Source: Frankia sp. QA3 (GTDB lineage: Bacteria > Actinomycetota > Actinomycetes > Frankiales > Frankiaceae). Taken from it: a DNA stretch of 64,000 nt. Positions 50,827 to 59,374 of the stretch are shown here, piece by piece (position 1 is the stretch's first letter; each line of letters starts with the position of its first letter). The stretch lies in contig NZ_CM001489.1 of the NCBI RefSeq assembly GCF_000262465.1, forward strand, positions 1,835,441 to 1,899,440, read 5' to 3'. The translations under genes and the position numbers were made by a program. A model generated the notes under the pieces. That model saw nothing but the letters and a program-made list of their open reading frames with translations, made no database searches and had not been told where the DNA came from.

Positions 50827-51768
50827 GTGCGAGACATCGCCGTCTTCAGCGGCAGTGCCCATCCCATCCTCGCCGAGGAGATCTGCGCGCACCTCGACGT
50901 GCCGCTGCACCGGGTGCGGGTCCAGCGGTTCGCGAACGACTGCCTGGAGGTGCAGCTACCGGCGAACTGCCGGGAGCGCGACGTCTTCCTCATCCAGCCG
51001 CTGGTCGCCCCGGTGCAGGAGAACCTCGTCGAGCTGCTGCTGATGCTGGACGCGGCGCGCGGGGCGTCGGCGGCGCGCACGACGGTGGTCCTGCCGCACT
51101 ACGCCTACGCCCGCTCCGACAAGAAGGACGCGCCGCGGATCTCGATCGGCGGCCGGCTCGTCGCGGACCTGCTCGTGGCTGCCGGGGCGAGCCGGGTGTT
51201 GGCGATGACGCTGCATTCCCCGCAGGTGCACGGCTTCTTCAGCGTCCCGGTCGACCATCTGCACGCGCTGCGGGAGCTCGCCAAGCACTTCCGCCGCTAC
51301 GACCTGTCGAACACGACGGTGGTGTCGCCGGATCTCGGCAACGCCAAGGAGGCGGCGGCGTTCGCGCGGATGCTCGGGGTGCGGGTCGCGGCCGGGGCCA
51401 AGCAGCGTTTCGCCGACGACCAGGTGAGCATCAGCACCGTCATCGGGGATGTGGCCGGCCGCGACGTCATCGTCCTCGATGACGAGATCGCCAAGGGCAG
51501 CACGGTGCTGGAGCTGCTCGAGCGGCTGCGTGAGCTGGACGTGCGTTCGGTGCGGGTGGCGTGCACGCACGGGCTGTTCTCCGCGGGGGCGCTCAAGCGG
51601 ATCTCCGACCAGTCGGACGTCGTGGAGATCGTGTGCACGAACACGGTGCCGATCCCGGTGGGTGACCGGGTGCCGAAGCTGGAGGTTCTCACGGTGGCCC
51701 CGCCGCTGGCCGAGGCGATCCGACGCATCCACAACGGCGAGTCGGTCAGCGCCCTGTTCGACGCCTGA
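50827..51768 (+). CDS. prs: Ribose-phosphate diphosphokinase (PRPP synthase), divergent
   Basis: 313 residues. Makes PRPP from ribose 5-phosphate and ATP for nucleotide, His and Trp synthesis. FSGSAHPILAEEICAHLDVP, QPLVAPVQENLVELLLMLDA, HYAYARSDKKDAPRISIGGR and the PRPP loop DVIVLDDEIAKGSTVLELL are all family features. The loop differs from the standard VDDMIDTGGT, and RQDKK is RSDKK, so this may be a second, non-housekeeping isoform. GTG 50827 has GGGAG 6 nt upstream. A short direct repeat (gatgccggccggtcaggc) precedes it. Confidence 0.85.
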   Translation: MRDIAVFSGSAHPILAEEICAHLDVPLHRVRVQRFANDCLEVQLPANCRERDVFLIQPLVAPVQENLVELLLMLDAARGASAARTTVVLPHYAYARSDKKDAPRISIGGRLVADLLVAAGASRVLAMTLHSPQVHGFFSVPVDHLHALRELAKHFRRYDLSNTTVVSPDLGNAKEAAAFARMLGVRVAAGAKQRFADDQVSISTVIGDVAGRDVIVLDDEIAKGSTVLELLERLRELDVRSVRVACTHGLFSAGALKRISDQSDVVEIVCTNTVPIPVGDRVPKLEVLTVAPPLAEAIRRIHNGESVSALFDA

Positions 51769-51891
51769 CCCCCTTCGGCATCCCCTGCTTAGCCAGAGGG
51801 ACGAAACGGGCACGAGAGACTGTGGAAGGGCAGGAGGACGGGAGCCGGTCGGGACCTGGGACCCGCGGGGACGGGGAACAGGTCAGGATTG

Positions 51892-51903
51892 GCTGACGTC
51901 AGC
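51892..51903. promoter_or_regulatory. Palindromic operator GCTGACGTCAGC upstream of the metal sensor gene
   Basis: Perfect 12-bp dyad 20 bp upstream of the ArsR ATG, followed by TACTGT, which could be a -10 box 7 bp before the start, giving a leaderless mRNA. Expected site of self-repression by the ArsR protein. Confidence 0.6.
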
Positions 51904-51923
51904 GTCCGCTGTACTGTTGGGGC

Positions 51924-52328
51924 ATGGTAAAGGTTGCCTCACCGGCGGAGGTCCTTGCCCGGTTCGGTCACGCGCTGTCCGACCCGACCCGGGCAAGGCT
52001 GCTGCTGGTGCTGCGGGCCGGCGCGGCCTACCCGTCCGAGCTGGCCGAGATCCTCGGCGTGGGCCGCACGAACCTGTCCAATCATCTGGCGTGCCTGCGC
52101 GGCTGCGGGCTGGTCGTCGCCACCCCGGAGGGCCGCCGCCAGCGCTACGAGCTCGCCGACGACAAGCTCCGCCATGCGCTGGGTGATCTGCTCGACGTCG
52201 TCCTTGCCGTCGACACCGAGCACGTGCACCCCGAGGGCGGTGCCGTCCCGGCGGCGATGGAGCCGGCTGCCGGGGCCGGGACGGGCGCATCCGCCGCCGG
52301 GCCTCTGGCGGGTGTGAGCGAGTCATGA
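51924..52328 (+). CDS. CmtR-like ArsR/SmtB metal-sensing repressor
   Basis: 134 residues. Winged helix: VLARFGHALSDPTRARLLLV, ELAEILGVGRTNLSNHLACL, RGCGLVVATPEGRRQRYELA. The CxxxC pair in HLACLRGCG on the recognition helix matches the Cd/Pb-binding cysteines of CmtR. The third, C-terminal cysteine of CmtR is not seen; AVDTEHVHPEG offers histidines instead. The tail from about residue 105 is Ala/Gly-rich. Its TGA overlaps the ATG of the CDF gene (ATGA), so sensor and exporter form one operon released by metal. Confidence 0.85.
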   Translation: MVKVASPAEVLARFGHALSDPTRARLLLVLRAGAAYPSELAEILGVGRTNLSNHLACLRGCGLVVATPEGRRQRYELADDKLRHALGDLLDVVLAVDTEHVHPEGGAVPAAMEPAAGAGTGASAAGPLAGVSES

Positions 52329-53440
52329 GCGCGCCCAGCCACGACCACGAGCCGCACGGTGCCCACGATGCCGGCCATGCCCACGGTGCCGGCCATGCCC
52401 ACGGTGCCGGCCATGCCCACGGCTCCGGGCCTGCCCACGGGTCGGGGCCCGCCCACGGTCACGCGCACGGGCACGGTGTGCCGGCGGGGCGGGGGAGCGC
52501 GCGCCAGCGGCGGCGGCTGTGGCTGGCGGCCGGGCTGAACCTCGCGATCGTCGTCGCCCAGGCGGCCGCGGGGGTCGCCGCGGGATCCGTCGGGCTGCTC
52601 GCCGACGCCGGGCACAACCTGACCGACACCGCCGGGGTGGTGCTCGCACTGGTGGCGTTGACGCTGTCGCGGCGGCCCCCCTCGGCTCGGCGCACGTTCG
52701 GCGGGGTCCGCTGGCCGGTGCTCGCCGCGCAGGCGAACGCCGCGGCGGTGCTGGTGGTGACGGCCCTGCTGGCCGTCGAGGCGCTGCGCCGGCTCGGCGG
52801 GAACGGGACGGTCGACGGCCCGGTGGTCGTCGCCGTCGCCCTGGTCGCCGCCGTCGTCAACGGCGTGAGCGCGCTGGTCGTCCACGAGCGCGACGCCGAC
52901 CTGAACACCCGCGCGGCCGTGCTGCACCTGGCCGGGGACGCGGCGGTGTCGGTGGCGGTCGCCGCCTCGGGTCTGGTGATCTGGCTGGTCGGCGGCTGGT
53001 ACTGGCTGGACCCGCTGGTCTCCCTGCTGATCGCCCTGCTGATCGCCGGGCAGGGGGTGAAACTGCTGGTCAGCGCGTCGCGGGTGCTGCTGGAGGCGAC
53101 GCCGGAAAGCCTGGACGTCGCCGCGGTGCGCGCCGACATCCTGCGCGACATCCATGTCCTCGACGTGCACGACCTGCATGTGTGGAGCCTGTCCGACCGG
53201 GTGTTCGCCGCCTCGGTGCATCTCGAGCTCGGCCATCTCGACGGGGCCGAGGACGGCCATCCCAGCCTCGCGCAGGCGCGGGCGGTGTCGGACGGGATCA
53301 AGGCGATGCTCGCCGAGCGGTACGGCATCACCCATATGACGGTCGAGGCCGAATGCGAGCCGTGCACCCCCCCGCACGACGATCCGTGCGGCATCGCCCG
53401 CGGCCTGGGCGGCGACCGGGCGGCGGCCTCGCTGTCCTAG
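52325..53440 (+). CDS. CDF-family zinc/cadmium efflux transporter
   Basis: 371 residues. A His-rich cytoplasmic head (HAHGAGHAHGAGHAHGSG) made by an 18-bp repeat, then six helices. Site A ligands are in AGHNLTD (helix 2) and HLAGD (helix 5), HxxxD in both, as in Zn/Cd exporters. The C-terminal domain has DVHDLHVWSLSDRVFAASVH, the typical metal-binding strand, and a Cys/His tail (ECEPCTPPHDDPC). It exchanges the metal for protons at the cytoplasmic membrane. Overlaps the CmtR-like gene. Confidence 0.92.
   Translation: MSAPSHDHEPHGAHDAGHAHGAGHAHGAGHAHGSGPAHGSGPAHGHAHGHGVPAGRGSARQRRRLWLAAGLNLAIVVAQAAAGVAAGSVGLLADAGHNLTDTAGVVLALVALTLSRRPPSARRTFGGVRWPVLAAQANAAAVLVVTALLAVEALRRLGGNGTVDGPVVVAVALVAAVVNGVSALVVHERDADLNTRAAVLHLAGDAAVSVAVAASGLVIWLVGGWYWLDPLVSLLIALLIAGQGVKLLVSASRVLLEATPESLDVAAVRADILRDIHVLDVHDLHVWSLSDRVFAASVHLELGHLDGAEDGHPSLAQARAVSDGIKAMLAERYGITHMTVEAECEPCTPPHDDPCGIARGLGGDRAAASLS
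52367..52456 (+). repeat. 18-bp tandem repeat encoding the His-rich head of the CDF protein
   Basis: Five units: three close to ggtgccggccatgcccac and two diverged (ggctccgggcctgcccac, gggtcggggcccgcccac). They encode GAGHAH and related hexapeptides, so copy number sets the number of metal-binding histidines. Confidence 0.9.
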
Positions 53441-53508
53441 CGCCGTGCCCGGCGTACGACGGCGAGACCGGCGCGCCGCCGGCGGAGGAGGCCACCCTGG
53501 CGGGTTCG

Positions 53509-55221
53509 CTATGACGCGGCCGAGCGAACGAACTGCACGATCGCTGCTCCACTGTCCGTCTGCGATATCCGTCCGCTGGGAACGAAGCCGACTCGACGGT
53601 AGAGGCGCAGCGCCCGGTCGTTGTCGGCTCCGGTCCACAGCTGCAGCCGTAGGTACCCGTGGCTGCCGGCCTGGTCCGCGAGGTATCCGATCAGTAGCTC
53701 TCCCACCCGCCGTCCCCAGTGGTCGGGGTGGACGAAGACCATCGAGATGTGACACAGCCCGTCCAATCTCGGTCCCTGCCCATCCTGACCGCGGCCCGGT
53801 TCGGCCAGCAGGATGCCGAGAACCTTCGTTCCTGCACAGGCGATCAGCAGGAGAGCATCGGGGGCGGCGAGCTTCGCCCGCACCCTGGCGATCCGCTGAG
53901 CGTCGGGGGGTCGTCCCCGGGCGCTGTTGGCCTCGCGCCAGACGTCCAGGGCGGCGGGACGATCATCGCCGTACGCGACACGGACCGCCACCGGGGCCGG
54001 TTCCAGCACAGGTTCCACGGACACAGGTTCCACGGACACAGGATCCCGGCTCCACCGGACGGCGAGGAGTGCACCGGCAAGTCCCGCGAGGACCAGCGCG
54101 GCGCCGAGGAGGTTGACGCCGGTGAAGCCCGCTCGGTGCAGGATCAGGCCGCCCACCGCGGAGCCACCGGCGATACCGGTGTTGAACACGGAGATGTTGA
54201 CCGCGGCGGCGACATCGGCCGCGGAGCCGGCTTGCTGGGACACGGCGAGTTGAGCGGCGGTGCTGAAGGCGGGGAAGGCCGTCGCCAGAACCAGGGTGAC
54301 CAGCCATGTCAAGATCGAGTCGGTCATGACCAGCGGGACGACGCCCAGGCTGGCGGCGACCAGGGCCGCGGCGACGATCATGGTGTGTTGGGGGTGCCGG
54401 TCGGCGGCCACCCCTCCGGCGAGGTTGCCCGCTGTGGCGGCTATGCCGTTGGTCAGCAACACCGCGCTGGCCGCGGCGGTACTCAGGCCGGTCTGTCGGG
54501 TCAGCAGGACGACGAGGTAGGTGGATGCTGTGTAGTAGCCGGCGGTGATGACGGCGTTGACGGTGAAGGTGGCCAGCAGTCGGGGTCGGGTCAGCGTCCT
54601 GACCGGGGCTGGCAGAGGTGGCGACGACCCGGCCGCGGGCTCTGGCACGACCCGGACGGCAGCTACCAGCGCTCCTGCCGACGCGATGGTGAGCACGCCG
54701 TAGACGGCACGCCACCCCACCACGCTTCCCAGTGCGGTGGCGGCCGGAACGCCGAGGACAGTCGAGACGGTCACCCCGCCGAAGACGACGGCGATGGCAC
54801 GCCCTCGCCGGGCGGAGCCGGCCAGCCCCGTGGCCACGGTCAGGGCGATCGCCACATACACCGCCGCGGCCGCGCCGGTGAGTGCACGGGCCGCCAGCAG
54901 GGCTGGGAAACCGGGTGCGGCTGCGGTGGCCCCGTTGCCGGCGGCGAGCGTCCCCAGCGCGGCGATGAGGACGCGTCTGCGCGGCAGGCACCCCAGCACC
55001 GCGGTCAGCACCGGCCCCGCCAGCGCGACGGCCACGGCGTACACCGCGACGAGGGCGCCCGCCGCGCCTGCGGAGACGTTCAGATCCGCGCTGATGGCGG
55101 GGATCAACCCGGAGACACCGAGTTCACTGGTGCCCAGCACGGCAGTGCCCAGCGCCAGCACTGCCAGCACCGGCGCCGCGGGCGGTCGGGGAGAACCACC
55201 CGCGTAAGAGTCAGGTCGCAT
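53509..55221 (-). CDS. MFS transporter fused to a GNAT acetyltransferase
   Basis: 570 residues. About 1-400: 12-helix MFS exporter of the DHA1 (chloramphenicol/arabinose efflux) type, starting LAVLALGTAVLGTSELGVSG, with LLAARALTGAAAAVYVAIAL. About 405-425: VSVEP repeat linker (15-bp DNA repeat at 54008-54037). About 425-570: GNAT domain with VFVHPDHWGRRVGELLIGYL (acetyl-CoA-binding loop RRxGxL) and LWTGADNDRALRLYRRVGF. ATG 55221 has AAGGTGG upstream. The frame is continuous through the joint. Acetylation and export of one compound, such as a drug, is a reasonable reading. Confidence 0.85.
   Translation of the reverse strand: MRPDSYAGGSPRPPAAPVLAVLALGTAVLGTSELGVSGLIPAISADLNVSAGAAGALVAVYAVAVALAGPVLTAVLGCLPRRRVLIAALGTLAAGNGATAAAPGFPALLAARALTGAAAAVYVAIALTVATGLAGSARRGRAIAVVFGGVTVSTVLGVPAATALGSVVGWRAVYGVLTIASAGALVAAVRVVPEPAAGSSPPLPAPVRTLTRPRLLATFTVNAVITAGYYTASTYLVVLLTRQTGLSTAAASAVLLTNGIAATAGNLAGGVAADRHPQHTMIVAAALVAASLGVVPLVMTDSILTWLVTLVLATAFPAFSTAAQLAVSQQAGSAADVAAAVNISVFNTGIAGGSAVGGLILHRAGFTGVNLLGAALVLAGLAGALLAVRWSRDPVSVEPVSVEPVLEPAPVAVRVAYGDDRPAALDVWREANSARGRPPDAQRIARVRAKLAAPDALLLIACAGTKVLGILLAEPGRGQDGQGPRLDGLCHISMVFVHPDHWGRRVGELLIGYLADQAGSHGYLRLQLWTGADNDRALRLYRRVGFVPSGRISQTDSGAAIVQFVRSAAS
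54008..54037 (-). repeat. Two tandem 15-bp repeats in the MFS-GNAT linker
   Basis: Two exact copies of acaggttccacggac plus a partial third, encoding the VSVEP repeats that join the two domains. Confidence 0.85.
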
Positions 55222-55496
55222 GCCACCTTCTCGGAAGACAGACGGGTCCAGGGGGCGGCAGCGCGGCGTCACCGCTGTCCGTGCGGCGGGCACGCGCGCA
55301 GACGCGTTCTCAGGGGGAGAGCTGAGCCAAAGCGCCAACAGATGACGCGGCGAGCGACGGGTCCGCAGATGGACAGCGGTCACCCGGGAGACGACGGGTC
55401 ACACCCCGCCGATCGGCTCACGCAGAGCGTACCGAGGAGCCGTCGATGCGTGACCAGGATCCGCTACGTGCCGCGCGCCTGGCTGATTACGGGACT

Positions 55497-55870
55497 GTGA
55501 GCACACAGCTGTCGTTGCTGAGCGACCGTCGGCTCGGGCAGGTCGTGGCCGCCGCCGCCGCCCCGCTCGGGTCCGGTATCGGCGGTCGATCGGCGGAGCT
55601 GGACATCGAGGGGACGCGCGTCTTCGTCAAGCGGGTCCCTCTGGCGGACATCGAATTGCAGGCGGAGTACGTGCGGCGGACGAGACCGAGTTCCTCTCGC
55701 ACCACCTCGCGTACGACCACTGCTACACCGCGAGCCACCTGCTCCATCACCACCTGCTCGGCGGCGTGCGCGGCGACGTGGAACGCGAAGCCTTCCTGCG
55801 TGACTGGGATGAGGATGTCGCCACCGCCGGCAATCTGGTAGCACAGAACGAGAACAGAACACGGCCGCCG
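55497..55870 (+). pseudogene. Protein-kinase-like gene with central deletion
   Basis: GTG 55497 starts MSTQLSLLSDRRLGQVVAAA then LGSGIGGRSAELDIEGTRVF and VKRVPLADIELQAEYV, the Gly-rich loop and Lys of a kinase-like fold. After about 55675 the frame changes and a C-terminal piece follows: ETEFLSHHLAYDHCYTASHL, LHHHLLGGVRGDVEREAFLR, DWDEDVATAGNL. The catalytic centre between them is lost. Confidence 0.55.
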
Positions 55871-55879
55871 CGTGCCTCA

Positions 55880-56064
55880 CCCCGGGTTTCAACCGCACCG
55901 CGTTGATCCGCATGTTCGGGAACGCCTTCGCGTACTGCACGGTCATCATGTTGACCGCGGTCTTCGACGCCGGGTAGGCGTACCTCGGGGTGCCCGGGGT
56001 GGTGACCTCGGTCAGCGAGGCCAGGCCGCTGCTGATGTTGACCACGACCGGGACGGCGGAACGC
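55880..56064 (-). pseudogene. Short-chain dehydrogenase fragment
   Basis: Reads VPVVVNISSGLASLTEVTTP, then RYAYPASKTAVNMMTVQYAK (the YxxxK active site), then AFPNMRINAVRLKPG. It covers only the active-site third of an SDR. It is bounded by kinase-like and MmyB-like fragments. Confidence 0.65.
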
Positions 56065-56081
56065 GCCGGCAGCGGGAGAGA

Positions 56082-56202
56082 CGTGCTCAGCGTCGCGGGC
56101 AGCGACCTGCGCATCATGATCTACACGGCCGAGCCCGGCACACGGGACGCCGAACGCCTTGCGCTGCTCGCCGTCCTCGGCACCCAGGCACTCGTCGGAT
56201 AG
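56082..56202 (+). pseudogene. MmyB-like regulator, C-terminal fragment
   Basis: Reads VAGSDLRIMIYTAEPGTRDA then ERLALLAVLGTQALVG and TAG. DLRxxxYTAEPGTxxAExLxLL is the typical end of actinobacterial XRE regulators with an MmyB ligand-binding domain. The helix-turn-helix and most of the ligand domain are missing. Confidence 0.6.
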
Positions 56203-56439
56203 CGGCCCCGCCCACCGCCCCTCGTCCATGGTGGCAGCCTCCCTATCGGGGGATACGCCAGAAATCGGGCAGGTCAGCCGGACTCCGCCCTTTCTTGGTC
56301 CGTGGTCGTTCGTTGCGTCGAGGGCAGCCGCCGTGTGGAACCGGCGGTAGGGGCTCGTACGACGCGTTCCGGAAGTGCCCGGCACCGGGCTCCTGAAAAG
56401 AGTTGGCAACGACGCGTGCAGTTCTGCCAGGATTGGCCA

Positions 56440-57642
56440 GTGGTCCGCGAGCTTCCTGCCGGTCTGGTGGTACGTCATCCCAACTCTGACGATCAGCAAC
56501 GTGTCCTCGCCGTCATGGACGCCTGGTGGATGGGTTCCCCGGGAGACGCCGGGTCGCTGCGGCGTCTTTTGCTGCTACCGCGGTTGTTCTTCCAGCACTT
56601 CACCGCCAGCAGTTACCTGGTAGAACACGAAGACGGTCGCCTGGCGGCGTTTCTCATTGGTTTTCTGTCGCAGTCCCACCCCGAGGTTGCCTATATCCAC
56701 GTCGTCGGGGTTGATCCGTCGCTGCGCCGCCGCGGTGTCGGTGCGGGTCTCTACCACCGGTTCTTCCAACTCGCGGCCACCCGGGGCTGCAGCCGGGTGC
56801 AGTGCATCACCAGCCCCGGCAACGCGGCTTCGACAGCATTCCACACGGGTATCGGCTTCCAGATCGAACCCGGCGATCTCGTGATTAACGGTGTCGCTGT
56901 CCAACGCGACCACGAAGGACCAGGACTACATCGCGTTGCCTTCACTCGGACGCTCACCAACCAGACGTCACCGGTGCGACCACCGGTGATCATCCGAGAT
57001 GTGCGCGTCTGCTTTCTCGGGGATTCCTTCACCGCGGGTGTGGGCGACCCGACCCACCTGGGCTGGGTCGGGCGCCTGGCCGCACGCGCCGAGAACAGAG
57101 GCCTGCACCTCACCGCGTACAACCTCGGGATCCGTATGGACACCTCAGCGGAGATACGAGCCCGGTGGAAGCACGAGTGCCTCCTGCGCCTGCCCGAGGC
57201 GTCCGAGGCCCGGCTGGTGCTGTCGTTCGGGGTCAACGACATGACCCAGGACGGCCAGGGCCTGCGTGTCCCTCCTGACCGGTCGGTGGCCAACCTCACG
57301 GCCCTACTCGCCGAGGCGCTGCCGGTCCTGCCTGTCCTGATGGTCGGGCCGCCGCCCTCCGGGGATCCAGGTAGAGACGAACGCGTCGCAGCACTCAACG
57401 AGCAATACGCCGGCGTCTGCGCAGCAAACGACGTTCCCTACGTCAACGTGTTCGCCGCGCTGCAAGAGCAACCGTCATGGCAGCAGGGGATCGCTGACGG
57501 CGACGGCGCCCACCCCGCAGCGGCCGGCTACGAGCAGCTCACCAACCTCGTCTTCGACCCGTGGTGGCGCTGGCTCGAAGATTTCGATGCTGGCCTCAGC
57601 GGGTCTGTGGTGGCTCGGTGGGCGCTGCGAGCCACTGTGTAA
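56440..57642 (+). CDS. GNAT acetyltransferase fused to an SGNH/GDSL hydrolase
   Basis: 400 residues. 1-180: GNAT fold with YIHVVGVDPSLRRRGVGAGL (acetyl-CoA loop) and ITSPGNAASTAFHTGIGFQI. 190-385: SGNH hydrolase with block I CFLGDSFTAGVG, block III SFGVNDMTQDG, and block V DGAHPAAAGYE (catalytic Asp and His). GTG 56440 has AGGA 7 nt upstream. The frame is continuous and both domains keep their key residues. G+C is lower than in most neighbours, suggesting acquisition. The pairing suggests a protein that adds an acyl group and removes an ester; target unknown. Confidence 0.8.
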   Translation: MVRELPAGLVVRHPNSDDQQRVLAVMDAWWMGSPGDAGSLRRLLLLPRLFFQHFTASSYLVEHEDGRLAAFLIGFLSQSHPEVAYIHVVGVDPSLRRRGVGAGLYHRFFQLAATRGCSRVQCITSPGNAASTAFHTGIGFQIEPGDLVINGVAVQRDHEGPGLHRVAFTRTLTNQTSPVRPPVIIRDVRVCFLGDSFTAGVGDPTHLGWVGRLAARAENRGLHLTAYNLGIRMDTSAEIRARWKHECLLRLPEASEARLVLSFGVNDMTQDGQGLRVPPDRSVANLTALLAEALPVLPVLMVGPPPSGDPGRDERVAALNEQYAGVCAANDVPYVNVFAALQEQPSWQQGIADGDGAHPAAAGYEQLTNLVFDPWWRWLEDFDAGLSGSVVARWALRATV

Positions 57643-57883
57643 CGACAATGGCGGCACCTGTCCCTGGTGACCGTGGAGGATCATTCGTCAGCGCGGGCAG
57701 GTACTCGCAGATGACGATCGTGCGGGACGGTGCGGGCGGGTGGGCGGCGGCGTGCCATGCACGGTGTCGGGGTCATGGAGTGTGCACGGCACGCCGCAAC
57801 GGTCCGTCACGCCTGTCCGGTGTGACGGACGACAAAGGCGGGGCGGCCGGCTCCGTGGTGGGTCAGGCGCGGTGGTTCGTGGG

Positions 57884-59095
57884 TCAGGCGGCGGTGAAGA
57901 CGAGGGTGGCGTTGTGGCCGCCGAAGCCGAACGCGTTGGCCACGGCGGCGTGGACGGTGTCGTGGCGGGCGGTGCCGGTGACCACGTCGAGTTTGATCGC
58001 CGGGTCGAGGCGGTCGAGGTTGCGCACGGGGGGGATCGCGCCGTCGCGCAGGGCGCAGATCGTCGCGATCGCGCCGATGGCGCCGGCGGCGCCGAGGGTG
58101 TGGCCGGTCATCGACTTCGTTGCGGTGACCGCCGGGTGGGTGCCGATGGTCTGGGCGATCGCCTCGGCCTCCAGCGGGTCGCCGACCGGGGTGGAGGTGG
58201 CGTGGGCGTGCACGAGGCCGACGTCGGTGGGCGCCACCCCCGCGCGCGACAGGGCGGTGCTGATGGCGCGGGACTGTCCGGCCGGGTCGGCGGTGACGAT
58301 GTCGAGGGCGTCGGAGTTGACCGCGGCGCCGGCGGCGACGGCGTGCACCCGGGCGCCGCGGGCGGCGGCGAAGGACTGCCGTTCGAGGACGACGATGCCG
58401 GCGCCCTCGCCGAGGACGAAGCCGTCGCGGTCGGCGTCGAAGGGGCGGGAGGCGCCCGCGGGGTCGTCGTGGCGGGTGGACAGGGCCCTCATCTGCGCGA
58501 ACGCGGCGAGGGGGAGGTTGTCGATGGCGGCCTCGACGCCACCGGCGACGACGACGTCGGCGAGATCGTTTTGGATCATCTCCATCGCGATGGCGATCGC
58601 CTCGGCGCCCGACGCGCAGGCGCTGACCGGGGTGCGGGCGCCGGCGCGGGCGCCGAGGTCGATGCTGACCCAGGCGGCCGGGCCGTTGGCCATCAGCATG
58701 ATCACCGCGTGGGGGGACATCTTGCGGGCGTTGCCGGCTTCGACGATGCGGTGCTGGCCGAGGGTGGAGGCCACCCCGCCGTAGCCGGTGCCGATGACGA
58801 CGGCGAGGCGCTGGGGGTCGACCTCGGGGCGCCCGGCGTGCGCCCACGCCTCGCGGGCGGTGACGATGGCCATCTGCTCGCAGCGGTCGAGCCGGCGGCT
58901 TTCCTTGCGGGGCAGCGACGCGGCCGGGTCGACGGGCAGCGGGGCGGCGAGGCGTACGGGCAGGTCCTTCGCCCAGGGGTCCTCGAGGACGGTGACGCCC
59001 GACCTGCCCGCGAGCAGCCCGCTCCATGTGGCGTCGAGGTCACCTCCGAGCGGAGTCATCGCGCCGATCCCCGTGACCACGATCTTCTCGTGCAC
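57884..59095 (-). CDS. fabF: Beta-ketoacyl-ACP synthase II (FabF-type)
   Basis: 403 residues. Condenses malonyl-ACP with acyl-ACP in fatty-acid or polyketide synthesis. The catalytic Cys is in TPVSACASGAEAI, with His in VHAHATSTPVGD and the second His in KSMTGHTLGAAGAIG; the Gly-rich end FGFGGHNATLVF is intact. GTG 59095 has GGGAGA upstream. No acpP, fabD or fabH genes lie beside it, so it may be an extra ketosynthase serving a specialised lipid. 57643-57883 before it holds no supported gene. Confidence 0.92.
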   Translation of the reverse strand: MHEKIVVTGIGAMTPLGGDLDATWSGLLAGRSGVTVLEDPWAKDLPVRLAAPLPVDPAASLPRKESRRLDRCEQMAIVTAREAWAHAGRPEVDPQRLAVVIGTGYGGVASTLGQHRIVEAGNARKMSPHAVIMLMANGPAAWVSIDLGARAGARTPVSACASGAEAIAIAMEMIQNDLADVVVAGGVEAAIDNLPLAAFAQMRALSTRHDDPAGASRPFDADRDGFVLGEGAGIVVLERQSFAAARGARVHAVAAGAAVNSDALDIVTADPAGQSRAISTALSRAGVAPTDVGLVHAHATSTPVGDPLEAEAIAQTIGTHPAVTATKSMTGHTLGAAGAIGAIATICALRDGAIPPVRNLDRLDPAIKLDVVTGTARHDTVHAAVANAFGFGGHNATLVFTAA

Positions 59096-59374
59096 CGCCC
59101 TGTCTCCCTTTCGCCGCGTGGTGGAGCGGGACGGCCGTGTCAAGGTCTCGCTCCGTTGTCGGGTTCACCTTCGCAGCCGCGCCGCGCCGCGCCCAGCACT
59201 GACGCTGCCGAGGTCGGAGGCCTGTCGTTGTGGCTTTCCGACAATGACGCCAATGACGCCGGTGAGCACCGGCGTCGGCGGGGTCCCTCGCGGCGGCTGG
59301 TGCTGCCGATCCGTGTCGTGCACGCTGTGTCCGGGGCGGGTGAGCACTGGTCCGCCCGGGGACGGAGGATGCTC

